Assembly (NCBI GenBank): GCA_045805565.1
Contig: JBJMKZ010000035.1
Span: 1 to 52,311 of the forward strand
Direction: 5' to 3'
Source of the DNA: DATAEY01 sp045805565
Lineage (GTDB): Bacteria > Actinomycetota > Thermoleophilia > Solirubrobacterales > Solirubrobacteraceae
Length of the DNA: 52,311 nucleotides
Of this stretch, positions 41,769 to 50,443 are shown piece after piece. The notes under the pieces were generated by a model. It was not told the origin of the DNA and did not search any database. It saw only the letters and a list, made by a program, of their open reading frames with translations. Position 1 is the first letter of the stretch. Each line of letters starts with the position of its first letter. The translations under genes were made by a program, and so were the position numbers.

Positions 41769-43042
41769 CACGCCGCCGCCAGCGCCGGAGACACGGGCTC
41801 CAGCGCATCGCGGAAGGCCTCCTCCTCCGGTCCGATGCAGGCGGCCGACAGGCGGTCGGGGACGAAGAGCTCGGTGGCCAGCGCCTCCAGGTCCGCGAGC
41901 GTCACGGCCTCCACCCGCTCGATCAGCTGGTCCACCGTGAGCAGCGGCACGCCGGTGAGGACGTGGGAGCCCAGCCGGTTCATCCGCGCGCTGGTCGACT
42001 CCAGGGACAGGACCAGCCGCCCCTTGACGTTCTCCTTCGAGCGTTCGAGCTCGTCCGTCGTGGCCGGGTGCTCGCACAGCCGTGCCAGCTCGTCTCCCAC
42101 CACCCGCAGCGCCGCCGACAGGCTCCCGGGCTCGGTGCCCAGGTAGATCCCCACCTGGCCGATGCCAGCGTAGAGGTGGGAGAACGAGTAGATGCTGTAG
42201 GCGAGGCCTCTACGCTCCCGGACCTCCTGGAACAACCGCGACGACGTGGTCCCGCCCAGCACGTTGTCCAGCACCCGCAGCGCAAAGCGCCTGTCGTCGT
42301 CCCGGGCGATCGCCGGACCCCCCAGGCACACGTGATACTGCTCGGTGTCCTTGCGCTCGAAGCGCACGCGCGACGACAGCTCGGTGGGCGGGTCCGGCGG
42401 CGCCCCGGGGTCGCCGCCGCGGTCGGGCAGCCGATCCGCCGCCATCGCCACGACGTCCTCGTGGTCCAGCGAGCCGGCGGCGGCGACCACGACGTTGCCC
42501 GGCACGTAGCGGACCGCGTGGAAGCGCTCGATCACCTCCAGGGGGGTTCCCGCGATGACCTCGCCGCGGCCGATGATCGCGCGCCCGAGCGGATGCGAGC
42601 CGAACACCGCCTCGCCCAGGACATCGAACACCTTGTCCTGGGGATCGTCCTCGTACATGGCGATCTCCTGCAGGATCACCCTGCGCTCGGTATCGACGTC
42701 CTCGAACGCCGGCCGCCACACCATGTCCCTGAGCACGTCGAACGCCCGCGGGAGATGGTGGTCGAGGACGCGGGAGTGAACCGACGTCGTCTCCTTGCCG
42801 GTGCCGGCGTTGAGCTCCGCCCCCATCGCGTCGAAGATCTCGTCGATCTGGGTCGACGAGAAGCGCGCCGAGCCGCGGAACAGCAGGTGCTCCAGCAGGT
42901 GCGAGAGCCCGGCCTGCTCATCGGTCTCGGCGCAGGAGCCGGTGCCGATCCAGAAGCCGAGCGCCACGGAGCGCACGCCCGGCACGGACTCGGTCACGAC
43001 CCGCAGGCCCGACTCGAGCTCGGTCAGCCGATGCTCGGACAC
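41768..43042 (-). CDS. M16-family zinc peptidase
   Basis: A 424-residue peptidase with the inverted zinc motif HLLEH (HxxEH, residues 48-52), followed by the LNAGTGKETTSV strand and a distal zinc-ligand region near EIAMYEDD. The C-terminal half contains RRGLAYSIYS (the R/Y pair of M16 C domains). Homologues next to pnp and dapB in actinobacteria are annotated PepR. Physiological substrate unknown. GTG 43042 lies 54 nt after the pnp stop. dapB overlaps its end. Confidence 0.94.
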   Translation of the reverse strand: MSEHRLTELESGLRVVTESVPGVRSVALGFWIGTGSCAETDEQAGLSHLLEHLLFRGSARFSSTQIDEIFDAMGAELNAGTGKETTSVHSRVLDHHLPRAFDVLRDMVWRPAFEDVDTERRVILQEIAMYEDDPQDKVFDVLGEAVFGSHPLGRAIIGRGEVIAGTPLEVIERFHAVRYVPGNVVVAAAGSLDHEDVVAMAADRLPDRGGDPGAPPDPPTELSSRVRFERKDTEQYHVCLGGPAIARDDDRRFALRVLDNVLGGTTSSRLFQEVRERRGLAYSIYSFSHLYAGIGQVGIYLGTEPGSLSAALRVVGDELARLCEHPATTDELERSKENVKGRLVLSLESTSARMNRLGSHVLTGVPLLTVDQLIERVEAVTLADLEALATELFVPDRLSAACIGPEEEAFRDALEPVSPALAAA

Positions 43043-43096
43043 CGGTCGGTCGCCGGCGACGCCTGGACGGCGCGCCCTGGGAAGACGATCATCCGG

Positions 43097-45358
43097 TTAG
43101 CGACGGTCGCGGTCGCCTGACCGCGGCCGCCCGTCACGACCGGGCCCGCGCCCACCGCCTCCGCCCCGGCGGTCCCGTCCTCCGCGATCGGGTCGCGGGC
43201 CGCGATCCCCGCTGGAGACCGTGGCCAGCTCCTGCGCCGACTTCCCGGCCACCGCCGGGTCGTCGGCCAGCCGGAGGCCGATCCGCCCGCGCTCGCGGTC
43301 GACCTCGACCACGCGCACCGAGATCTCATCGCCTCGGTTGAGCACGTCCTCCACCACGTCGACCCGCTGCCCGGGCGAGATGTTCGAGATGTGCAGCAGG
43401 CCGTCCGTGCCCTTGGTCAGCTCGACGAAGGCGCCGAACGTGGTCGTCTTGACCACCGGCCCCGTGAACTCGTCCCCGACCTCGACCTCCTTGGTCATCG
43501 AGCGAATCCGCTCGGCCAGGGCGTCGCCCTGCTGGCCGTTGGCGGCGTAGATCAGGACCTGGCCCTCGTCGTTGACGTCGATCTGGGCGTCGAACTCCTC
43601 ACTCAGGCCTCGAATCGTCTCGCCCCCCTTGCCGATCAGCAGGCCGATCTTCTCGGGATCGATCTGGATGGTGGAGATGCGCGGCGCGTGCGGGCTGAGC
43701 TCCGGCCGCGGGGCGTCGATGACCTCGGCCATCTTCGCCAGGACGAACCTCCGCGCATCGTGGGCCTGGGTCAGGGCGTCGCGCAGGATGTCGAAGGTGA
43801 CGCCGGTGATCTTGATGTCCATCTGCAGCGCGGTGATCCCGCGCTCGGTCCCGGCCACCTTGAAGTCCATGACGCCGAGGTGGTCCTCGACGCCTGCGAT
43901 GTCGGTCAGGACGATGTAGTCGTCGCCCTCCTTGATCAGCCCCATGGCGATCCCGGCCACGGCGCGCTCGATGGGCACGCCGGCGTCCATCAGTGACAGC
44001 GACGAGCCGCAGACCGAGGCCATCGACGAAGAGCCGTTGGATTCCAGGATGTCGGAGACGACCCTGATCGTGTAGGGGAACTTCTCGGTCGAGGGCACCA
44101 TCGGAACCAGCGCCCGCTCCGCCAGCGCTCCGTGCCCGATGTCGCGGCGCTTGGGGCCCCGCATGAAGCCGGCCTCACCCACCGAGAAGGGAGGGAAGTT
44201 GTAGTGGTGCCAGTAGTACTTGGCGGTCTGCAGCCCGAGGGTGTCGAGCCGCATCTCCTCGCGCAGGGTTCCCAGCGCGACCGCCGAGAGGGCCTGGGTC
44301 TGCCCGCGGGTGAACAGGGCCGAGCCGTGGGTCCGGGGAGAGACCCCGGCCTCGATCTCGATCGGGCGGATCTCACCCGCGGCACGGCCGTCGGGACGCT
44401 TCTTGTGGACCGCGATCCGCTCGCGGATCAGCGACTTCTCGAGCTGGTCGAACGCCATCTGCGCGGCGGCGCGGCGCGCTGCGTTTTCCTCGCCGCTGAG
44501 GTCGGGGTCCTCGGACGCGTACTGCTCGAGGACCTGCTGCTCGACTACGCGGCAGGCCTCCTGGCGCTCGAGCTTCCCCTCGACCTGGGTCGCCTCGTCC
44601 AGCGCCGCGCCGTGCGAGCCCTTGATCTGCTCCAGCAGCGCCTCGTCCACCTGCGGCACCTGGATGGTCAGCTTCTCCTTGCCCGCCTTGTCAGCCAGCT
44701 CGCGCTGCCCGGCGATCAGCTTCTTGATCTCGCCGTGGGCGATGTCCAGGGCGTCGAGGATCTCCGCCTCGGGAATCTCGTTGGCGCCGGCCTCGACCAT
44801 CAGTATCGCTTCCTCGGTGCCGGCCACCACCAGGTCCAGATCCGTGCGGTCGACCAGGTCCTCCTCGCTCGGATTGACGACGAAGTTCCCGTCGATCTCT
44901 CCGATCCGAACGGCGCCGACCGGCGTCGGGAACGGAATGTCGGAGACCATCAGCGCCGCGCTGGCACCGTTCAGGGCCAGGATGTCGTATGGATGCACGT
45001 GGTCGACCGAGAGCGGCATCGCCACCAGCTGCGTCTCGTAGCGCCAGCCCTTGGGGAACAGGGGCCGCAGCGGACGATCGATCAGCCGGGCGGTCAGGGT
45101 CGCCTTCTCCCCGGCCCGGCCCTCGCGCTTGAAGAACGACCCCGGGATCTTCCCGGCGGCGTACATCCGTTCCTCGACGTCGACGGTGAGGGGGAGGAAG
45201 TCGACGTCCCTCACGTTCCCGGCGGTCGCGGTGCACAGCACCATGGTGTCGCCGGCCCGCATCACGGCCGCGCCGGAGGCCTGCCTGGCGAGGCGGCCGG
45301 TCTCGAACGTGATCTCCGTGCCTGCGATCTCCACGGAGATCCGCGTCACTTCTGCCAT
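43097..45358 (-). CDS. pnp: Polyribonucleotide nucleotidyltransferase (PNPase)
   Basis: A 753-residue phosphorolytic 3'-5' exoribonuclease. Two RNase PH domains (about 1-240 and 320-550), a helical linker, KH (IGLLIGKGGETIRGL) and S1 (VGDEFTGPVVKTTTFGAFVELT) domains are visible. The catalytic core VCGSSLSLMDAGVP is intact. The last ~36 residues form an Arg/Gly-rich tail after the S1 domain. ATG 45358 follows an AGGAAAGGA Shine-Dalgarno. A promoter and leader hairpin of its own precede it, separated from rpsO by three unrelated genes. Confidence 0.97.
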   Translation of the reverse strand: MAEVTRISVEIAGTEITFETGRLARQASGAAVMRAGDTMVLCTATAGNVRDVDFLPLTVDVEERMYAAGKIPGSFFKREGRAGEKATLTARLIDRPLRPLFPKGWRYETQLVAMPLSVDHVHPYDILALNGASAALMVSDIPFPTPVGAVRIGEIDGNFVVNPSEEDLVDRTDLDLVVAGTEEAILMVEAGANEIPEAEILDALDIAHGEIKKLIAGQRELADKAGKEKLTIQVPQVDEALLEQIKGSHGAALDEATQVEGKLERQEACRVVEQQVLEQYASEDPDLSGEENAARRAAAQMAFDQLEKSLIRERIAVHKKRPDGRAAGEIRPIEIEAGVSPRTHGSALFTRGQTQALSAVALGTLREEMRLDTLGLQTAKYYWHHYNFPPFSVGEAGFMRGPKRRDIGHGALAERALVPMVPSTEKFPYTIRVVSDILESNGSSSMASVCGSSLSLMDAGVPIERAVAGIAMGLIKEGDDYIVLTDIAGVEDHLGVMDFKVAGTERGITALQMDIKITGVTFDILRDALTQAHDARRFVLAKMAEVIDAPRPELSPHAPRISTIQIDPEKIGLLIGKGGETIRGLSEEFDAQIDVNDEGQVLIYAANGQQGDALAERIRSMTKEVEVGDEFTGPVVKTTTFGAFVELTKGTDGLLHISNISPGQRVDVVEDVLNRGDEISVRVVEVDRERGRIGLRLADDPAVAGKSAQELATVSSGDRGPRPDRGGRDRRGGGGGRGPGRDGRPRSGDRDRR

Positions 45359-45372
45359 GTTTTCCTTTCCTG

Positions 45373-45392
45373 CCCGCGTCTCGGTCGGCGGG
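45373..45392 (-). promoter_or_regulatory. Leader hairpin before pnp
   Basis: CCCGC (45373-45377) and GCGGG (45388-45392) form a 5-bp stem 14 nt upstream of the pnp ATG. PNPase autoregulation through a leader stem is established in enterobacteria; whether this hairpin does the same is inference. Confidence 0.3.
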
Positions 45393-45428
45393 TCTCGAAT
45401 CTTCTTCGTGTCGGTAGGTCTGCGGTCC

Positions 45429-45434
45429 ATCGTA
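45429..45434 (-). promoter_or_regulatory. Candidate -10 element of pnp (TACGAT)
   Basis: TACGAT on the minus strand lies 70 nt before ATG 45358, in the 158-bp gap after the DsbA-like gene. It is identical in sequence to the -10 proposed for rny. It would give a ~60-nt leader with a good Shine-Dalgarno. Confidence 0.4.
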
Positions 45435-45516
45435 GCGATCGCCGCCGGGCCACCGGCTGCGCCGCCATGCGTCACGCCGGGCCAGGACGGCCGGGGCCGG
45501 TGGCGGTGCCCCGGGA

Positions 45517-46026
45517 TCACGCCGTCGCGGCGAGCCGCTGGAGAAACTCTCCCCCGGGTACCCCGGCATGCGAGCGGCCGTCGACGAACAGGGTCGGGGT
45601 GGTCATCACCCCGGCCCGCAGCCCGCTGTCGAAGTCGCGCTTGACGCGGGCCGCGACGCCCGGGGAGCGTCGATCGGCCTCGAAGCGGTCGACGTCGAGG
45701 CCGAGATCGTGCGCCCGCCGCCAGAGGTGCGGGTCCTCCAGGCGGCCCTGCTGCGCGTAGAGCGAGTCGTGCATCTCCCAGAATCGGCCCTGTATGGCGG
45801 CGGCCTCGGCGGCGGACGCCGCCGCCCAGGCGCGCGGATGCTTGGAGCCGACCGGAAAGTGGCGGAAGACCCGCTGCAGCGCGATCGGCTCGAGCCGGAC
45901 GTGCGCCACCCGGCAGAAGTGGCACTCGAAGTCGACGTACTCGATCACCACCGGCCCGCCGGGTGGGCCCCGGAGGTGGTCGTCGGGGGCAACCGGCGGC
46001 GGCGGGGCGCTGGTCAGCGGGGGCAC
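45517..46026 (-). CDS. DsbA-like thioredoxin-fold protein (Thioredoxin_4)
   Basis: A 169-residue thioredoxin-fold protein with redox motif CHFC (Cys35, Cys38, in YVDFECHFCRV), a helical insert with WAAASAAEAAA, and the cis-Pro loop MTTPTLFVDG. No signal peptide or lipobox is seen, so it is probably cytoplasmic, of the DsbA/FrnE-like or Thioredoxin_4 type acting as a disulfide oxidoreductase. GTG 46026 lies 2 nt after the GNAT stop, so these genes are co-transcribed. It sits between rpsO and pnp together with a peroxiredoxin. Confidence 0.85.
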   Translation of the reverse strand: MPPLTSAPPPPVAPDDHLRGPPGGPVVIEYVDFECHFCRVAHVRLEPIALQRVFRHFPVGSKHPRAWAAASAAEAAAIQGRFWEMHDSLYAQQGRLEDPHLWRRAHDLGLDVDRFEADRRSPGVAARVKRDFDSGLRAGVMTTPTLFVDGRSHAGVPGGEFLQRLAATA

Positions 46027-46028
46027 GG

Positions 46029-46535
46029 TCAGGCGGCCGCCTCGCCGAGCAGCCGCTCCATCACCAGCACGTCACGCCACTCGCCGTCCAGGCGACCGTG
46101 GCGAAGGTGCACCCCGACGTCGCGGAATCCGCACGCGTGCGCGAGCGCGATGCTGGGCCGGTTGTCGGTGAACAGCTTGCCGATCAGCTTCCAGTAGGCG
46201 AGCCGCTGGGCCTCGGCGCAGACCCCCTCGAGCAGCGCGCGTCCCGTCCCTCGCCGGCGGGCGCGGCGCTCGACGTACAGCATGTACTCCCCCACCCCCG
46301 CATAGAAGGCCGACTCGCTGTACGGCACCACCCGCGACCAGCCCTCGACGGCGCCGCCCGACTCGCGCACCAGGACCGGGAATCGCTCGCCCGCCTCCAG
46401 CCACGCCTCCACCTCGGGCGCCTCGATCGGGCGGGTGCGGAAGGTGGCCACCCGGTCCTCGATGCCCTGGTTGTAGATCGCGGCTATGGCGCGAGCGTCC
46501 GGGCGCTGCGCCCGGCGGACCTCAGATGGCCTCAA
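46029..46535 (-). CDS. GNAT N-acetyltransferase, phosphinothricin-acetyltransferase-like
   Basis: A 168-residue GNAT enzyme. The acetyl-CoA loop is RRARRRGTGRALLEG (motif A), with IYNQGIEDRVATF near the N-terminus and IALAHACGFRDVGVHLRHG near the end, matching the phosphinothricin/methionine-sulfone acetyltransferase group. The substrate is uncertain. No ATG or GTG precedes the domain in frame, so TTG 46535 is taken as start, overlapping the peroxiredoxin stop by 14 nt. Confidence 0.85.
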   Translation of the reverse strand: MRPSEVRRAQRPDARAIAAIYNQGIEDRVATFRTRPIEAPEVEAWLEAGERFPVLVRESGGAVEGWSRVVPYSESAFYAGVGEYMLYVERRARRRGTGRALLEGVCAEAQRLAYWKLIGKLFTDNRPSIALAHACGFRDVGVHLRHGRLDGEWRDVLVMERLLGEAAA

Positions 46536-46980
46536 GCCCGTCGAAGATGAGGTTGGCGCCGGGAAGCTCGCCCGGGTCGGCCGCCTGGTAGCTCCACCGC
46601 ACGATGCCGTCCGGGCCGATGATCACCAGCGCGCGCTGTGGAAAACCGCCCTCGTGATAGACGCCGAAGGCGCGGCAGGTCTCGCCCTTCGGCTCCCAGT
46701 CCGACAGCTGCTCGATGCGAACGCCGAGCCTGTCCTTGAACGCCGTCTGGGCCCAGGTCGAGTCGCACGAGACGCCGTAGAGCCTGGCGCCGCGGGACTC
46801 GAGCTCGTCCAGGACCTCCTGATAGACGTTGAGCTGGTCGGTGCAGACCGGGCTGAACGCGAACGGGTAGAACACCAGCACGCTGGTCTGGCCCTCGAGG
46901 TCGTCGCGGGTGACGCTCCGGCCGTCCTCGCGTCGGAGGGTGAAGTCGGGCGCCGGAGTGCCGGGCGGTGTGACGCTCAT
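46522..46980 (-). CDS. Peroxiredoxin (AhpE/Prx family)
   Basis: A 152-residue peroxiredoxin that reduces H2O2 or organic peroxides. The peroxidatic Cys46 sits in FAFSPVCTDQL, with the PxxxTxxC-type loop written as SPVCTD, and Arg in PQRALVII. Two further Cys (about 72 and 102, GETCRAFG) could act as resolving residues. ATG 46980 lies 21 nt after the rpsO stop. It begins a redox trio (peroxiredoxin, GNAT, DsbA-like) inserted between rpsO and pnp. Confidence 0.9.
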   Translation of the reverse strand: MSVTPPGTPAPDFTLRREDGRSVTRDDLEGQTSVLVFYPFAFSPVCTDQLNVYQEVLDELESRGARLYGVSCDSTWAQTAFKDRLGVRIEQLSDWEPKGETCRAFGVYHEGGFPQRALVIIGPDGIVRWSYQAADPGELPGANLIFDGLEAI

Positions 46981-47001
46981 TCGCTGCCCCGGCGGTCCGG
47001 C

Positions 47002-47271
47002 TCAGCGTCGGAGGCCGAGCTCCCGAACCAGCGTGCGATAGCCCTCCAGGTCGTTGCGCTGGAGGTAGCGCAGCAGCCGTCGGCGCTGGCCGACCAGCTT
47101 CAGCAGCCCACGACGGGAGTGGTGGTCCTTGGAGTGGGCGCGCAGGTGCTCGGTGAGATCGTTGATGCGGTCGGTCAGCAGGGCCACCTGGACCTCGGTG
47201 GCGCCGGTATCCGAGTCGCTGCGCCCGAAGCGCGACACCAGCTCGCGCTTGCGTTCGGCGGTGATGGTCAT
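47002..47271 (-). CDS. rpsO: 30S ribosomal protein S15
   Basis: An 89-residue ribosomal protein that binds 16S rRNA early in 30S assembly. Family sequence is complete, with DTGATEVQVALLTDRINDLTEHL, KDHHSRRGLL and the C-terminal GQRRRLLRYLQRND. ATG 47271 overlaps the ribF stop as ATGA. In most bacteria pnp follows directly; here three genes and about 1.6 kb intervene. Confidence 0.98.
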   Translation of the reverse strand: MTITAERKRELVSRFGRSDSDTGATEVQVALLTDRINDLTEHLRAHSKDHHSRRGLLKLVGQRRRLLRYLQRNDLEGYRTLVRELGLRR

Positions 47272-48158
47272 CGGCGCGGAACCGTAGCAAAGCGCCGGCA
47301 GGCCTCCCGGGCCTGGAGGACGTCCCGCTGCATCTGCTCGACGAGCGCCTGGATGCTGGGGAACCGCCGCTCTCCCCGTAGCCGGGTGAGGAACTCGAGC
47401 CTCAGCTCCTCGCCGTACAGGTCCGCGTCGAAGTCCATGATGTAGGCCTCGACCAGCACTCCCCGCCCGGTCTCGAAGGTCGGCCGCACACCGACGTTGA
47501 CCGCCGCGCAGCGTCCGTTGGCCAGGCACGCGTAGACGCCATGGCCGGGACAGACCAGACGGTCGTCCGGAACCAGGTTGGCGGTCGGGAACCCGAGGTC
47601 GCGCCCGCGCCGGTCCCCCTCCACCACGGTGCCGCGCAGCTGGAACGGGTCGCCCAGGAAGCCGGTGGCGTGCTCGACGTCCCCGGCCAGGACGAGACCG
47701 CGGACGTGGCTGGAGGAGACGATCTCGCCCTCGAATTCGACCAGCGGGGCGACACGGGTGTCGAAGGCGTCTTGGGCGCGCAGCAGGTCGGGATCACCCT
47801 CGGCACGATGGCCGAAGCGGAAGTTCTCTCCCACCGAGACCTGGAGTGCCCCCAGCCGCCCGACCAGCACCTGGTCTATGAACTCCTGCGGCTCGAGCTG
47901 GGCGAAGGCGGCATCGAAGTGGATGACGACCATCTCCTCGACCCCGAGGGACGCCACCAGATCGGCCTTCACCGCGGTGCTGGTGAGCAGCTTGGGGGCC
48001 ACCTCGGGGTGGATGACCGCAACCGGATGCGGGTCGAAGGTCAGGACCGTGTCGGATCCGCGGATCACCTCCCGGTGGCCCAGGTGGACGCCGTCGAACT
48101 CCCCCACGGCGACGCGCCGCGGGCGCGGCTGCGCCTGCTCGAGCGGGGTGATCCTCAT
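47268..48158 (-). CDS. ribF: Bifunctional riboflavin kinase/FAD synthetase
   Basis: A 296-residue enzyme that makes FMN and then FAD from riboflavin. The N-terminal nucleotidyl transferase domain has GEFDGVHLGHREVI and VGENFRFGHRAEG. The C-terminal kinase domain has GRDLGFPTANLVPDD and the NVGVRPTF stretch, with EAYIMDFDADLYG. ATG 48158 overlaps the truB stop as ATGA, and the gene overlaps rpsO at its own end, so three genes are coupled. Confidence 0.96.
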   Translation of the reverse strand: MRITPLEQAQPRPRRVAVGEFDGVHLGHREVIRGSDTVLTFDPHPVAVIHPEVAPKLLTSTAVKADLVASLGVEEMVVIHFDAAFAQLEPQEFIDQVLVGRLGALQVSVGENFRFGHRAEGDPDLLRAQDAFDTRVAPLVEFEGEIVSSSHVRGLVLAGDVEHATGFLGDPFQLRGTVVEGDRRGRDLGFPTANLVPDDRLVCPGHGVYACLANGRCAAVNVGVRPTFETGRGVLVEAYIMDFDADLYGEELRLEFLTRLRGERRFPSIQALVEQMQRDVLQAREACRRFATVPRR

Positions 48159-48967
48159 GGGCCGCGGAAGCCTACGACGGGCTTGAGCGCCGGGCCGGCG
48201 CCGGCGTCCGTCCCGACCGGCTCGGCGATCGCGATCAGCCCGTCGGCGTCGGTCAGCCGGACCGGTCCGCCGGCCTGGCCGGGCACCGCGGCGCCGTGCG
48301 ATGCGCGGCGGGCGTCGTCGCCGGACAGCCGCCGCTCGGGCAGGAACCCGAGCGCTTCACCGAGCGCGACCAGCCGGTCCGGGTCGGCGTCGGCGACGCG
48401 GAACGGGCCGATCGCGGTGCGCCGCAGCTGCATGCAGTACGCGTCACCCAGGTCGGCGACGAGGCTGCGGACATAGGTTCCCGACGAGCATTCGATCTCG
48501 AACTCGGCGCGGTCGCCCTCGCGCCCCAGCAGCTCGAACCGGTGCACGAAGACCTCGCGCTCGGGGATCTCGACGGCTTCCCCCCGCCGGGCGCGGCGAT
48601 AGGCTCGCTGGCCGCCGACCTTGACCGCCGAGTGCGCCGGGGGGCGCTGGCGTCGCGCCCCGACCTGCAGCTCGAGCGGCTCGGGCGGCAGGACGCCGGT
48701 CTCGGTGATGTCTCCCTCGGGGTCGCCCGTGGTGGAGACCGCCCCCAGGCGGGCGACCGCTCGATACGTCTTGGGCAGCGCCATGAAGAAGCGCTGGGCA
48801 CGGGTGGCCCGGCCGACCAGCAGCAGCAGCAGGCCGGTGGCGAACGGGTCCAGGGTGCCGGCGTGCCCGACCCTCCGACGCCCCCTCAGCCCGCGGCGGA
48901 CGGCGGCGACCAGGTCGTGGGAGGTCTTGCCGGCAGGCTTGTCGACCAGGATGACGCCGTCGCCCAC
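48155..48967 (-). CDS. truB: tRNA pseudouridine(55) synthase
   Basis: A 270-residue enzyme that forms pseudouridine 55 in the T-loop of tRNAs. It has ILVDKPAGKTSHD at the N-terminus, catalytic Asp40 in GHAGTLDPFATG, KTYRAVARLG and RRTAIGPF, with a C-terminal PUA-like region. GTG 48967 is chosen from the family start and from CATACT 6 nt upstream on the same strand. The 73 bp between nrnA and truB hold this promoter and no gene. Confidence 0.95.
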   Translation of the reverse strand: MGDGVILVDKPAGKTSHDLVAAVRRGLRGRRRVGHAGTLDPFATGLLLLLVGRATRAQRFFMALPKTYRAVARLGAVSTTGDPEGDITETGVLPPEPLELQVGARRQRPPAHSAVKVGGQRAYRRARRGEAVEIPEREVFVHRFELLGREGDRAEFEIECSSGTYVRSLVADLGDAYCMQLRRTAIGPFRVADADPDRLVALGEALGFLPERRLSGDDARRASHGAAVPGQAGGPVRLTDADGLIAIAEPVGTDAGAGPALKPVVGFRGP

Positions 48968-48973
48968 GCCCGG

Positions 48974-48979
48974 AGTATG
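48974..48979 (-). promoter_or_regulatory. Candidate -10 element of truB-ribF-rpsO (CATACT)
   Basis: CATACT on the minus strand ends 6 nt before GTG 48967, the same hexamer and gap as at miaA. No Shine-Dalgarno is present. Confidence 0.45.
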
Positions 48980-49040
48980 GGCGCTGGCGCCGCGGCGCGC
49001 CCTCACGGCGCGCCGGGCGCCGGCCGTTCGCCAGACGTTC

Positions 49041-50063
49041 CTAGAGCGGCGCCGTCTGGGCGTCGATCTCGGCGCGCAGGAACCCCACCAGCTCGTCCCA
49101 CGGCATCGAGGTGGTGAACCCGGCGGCCTGGCGGTGGCCGCCGCCGCCACATGCGCGCGCGATGCGCGAGACGTCGATCCTCTCGTCGGTCGCGCGCAGG
49201 GACACCTTGCGGGCACCCTCCTGGGCGTCGCCGAGCAGGTCGCGCACCAGCGCCGCGACCACGGTGCCCTCGACCGAGCGCAGGTGGTCCACCACGCCCT
49301 CCGAGTAGGTCTCCCGGGCACCGGTCTCCACATAGTCCCGGGCCCGCAGACGCGTGAGCGTGAGCCGGCCGTCGTCGTAGCGCTCAACGTTGGACAGCGC
49401 CCGGGCCAGCAGCTCCAGCTTGCCGTACGGGATGCCCTCGTAGAGCCGCCGGTAGATCTCGTGCACGTCCACGCCCACATCGATCAGCTCCGCCGCCATC
49501 GTGTGCGCGCGGGTGCCGGTGTTCTCGTACATGAACCGGCCGGTGTCGGTGACCAGGGCGACGTAGAGCGCCTCGGCGATGGTGATGGTCGGCTCGACTC
49601 CCAGCTCCCCCATCAGGTCCCACACGATCTCCGCGGTGCAGGAGGCCTCGGGCACCACGTAGTTGACGGTCCCGAAGCGCGTGTTGTCGTGGTGATGGTC
49701 GATGTTGAGGATGTGCGCCTGGTCGCGCTTGAGGACATCGGCCGGGTTGCGGTCGATGTTCCCGCAGTCCAGGAAGACGATCGTGCGCTGCTCGATGTCG
49801 TCCGGGAGCACGCTCACCAGACCGTCGAGCCGGAAGAAGCGGTACTCGTAGGGCAGCGGGAACTCCTCCACGGCCATGAACATGACGCTGTCCTTGCCCA
49901 TGTGGCCGAGCACCTCGTGGGTCGCGACCAGCGAGCCGAGCGCGTCGCCGTCGGGGTTCTCGTGGGTCACCAGCACGAACCTGTCGGCGCTGCGGACCAC
50001 CTCGAGCAGCCGCTCGCGCTCCTGCACCGCGCCGGCCGCCTCTGCCAGCCCCGAGCCGGTCAC
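49041..50063 (-). CDS. nrnA: DHH-family oligoribonuclease/pAp phosphatase
   Basis: A 340-residue DHH/DHHA1 phosphoesterase that degrades very short RNA oligomers and pAp in related bacteria. Metal motifs are HENPDGDALGS (near 34-44), DCGN, NIDHHHDN and VTDTGRF; the C-terminal DHHA1 domain has RACGGGGHRQAAGF. GTG 50063 overlaps the rbfA stop as GTGA. It completes the decay set: products of RNase Y, RNase J and PNPase end as short oligomers for NrnA. Confidence 0.93.
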   Translation of the reverse strand: MTGSGLAEAAGAVQERERLLEVVRSADRFVLVTHENPDGDALGSLVATHEVLGHMGKDSVMFMAVEEFPLPYEYRFFRLDGLVSVLPDDIEQRTIVFLDCGNIDRNPADVLKRDQAHILNIDHHHDNTRFGTVNYVVPEASCTAEIVWDLMGELGVEPTITIAEALYVALVTDTGRFMYENTGTRAHTMAAELIDVGVDVHEIYRRLYEGIPYGKLELLARALSNVERYDDGRLTLTRLRARDYVETGARETYSEGVVDHLRSVEGTVVAALVRDLLGDAQEGARKVSLRATDERIDVSRIARACGGGGHRQAAGFTTSMPWDELVGFLRAEIDAQTAPL

Positions 50064-50404
50064 GTGCCGGTCTCGCGATCGATCAGCTGCGAGATGCGCA
50101 TCCCCCGCTCGATGCTGTCGTCGTACTCGAACGACAGGGTGGGTGTGTGCTTGAGCCGCAGCTCGGCGGCCACTCGACGCTGCAGGAAGCCGTGGGCCGA
50201 GCGCAGCCCGTCGAGCGTGGCGTCGCGCTCCGGCTCACCGCCCAGGACGGAGACGAACACGCGGGCGTGGCGGAGGTCGGGGGTGGTCCTCACGGCGGTC
50301 ACGGTGACGAAGCCCACGCGCGGGTCCTTCAAGTCACCCGTCACGGCATCGCTCAGAACCTGGCGTACCGCCTCGTCGACCCGCCGCAGGCGCTCCGAGC
50401 CCAT
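50060..50404 (-). CDS. rbfA: Ribosome-binding factor A
   Basis: A 114-residue KH-fold protein needed for 16S rRNA maturation and 30S assembly. It has the RRVDEAVRQVLSDAV N-terminal helix, DPRVGFVTVTAVRTTPDLRHARVFVSV and LKHTPTLSFEYDDSIERG near the end, all conserved. ATG 50404 lies 39 nt after the DUF503 gene. The infB-DUF503-rbfA-nrnA order is conserved in actinobacteria. Confidence 0.96.
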   Translation of the reverse strand: MGSERLRRVDEAVRQVLSDAVTGDLKDPRVGFVTVTAVRTTPDLRHARVFVSVLGGEPERDATLDGLRSAHGFLQRRVAAELRLKHTPTLSFEYDDSIERGMRISQLIDRETGT

Positions 50405-50443
50405 CCTAGCCGTCCGCCGCCGGCCGCGGCTTGCGGCCAGGCC

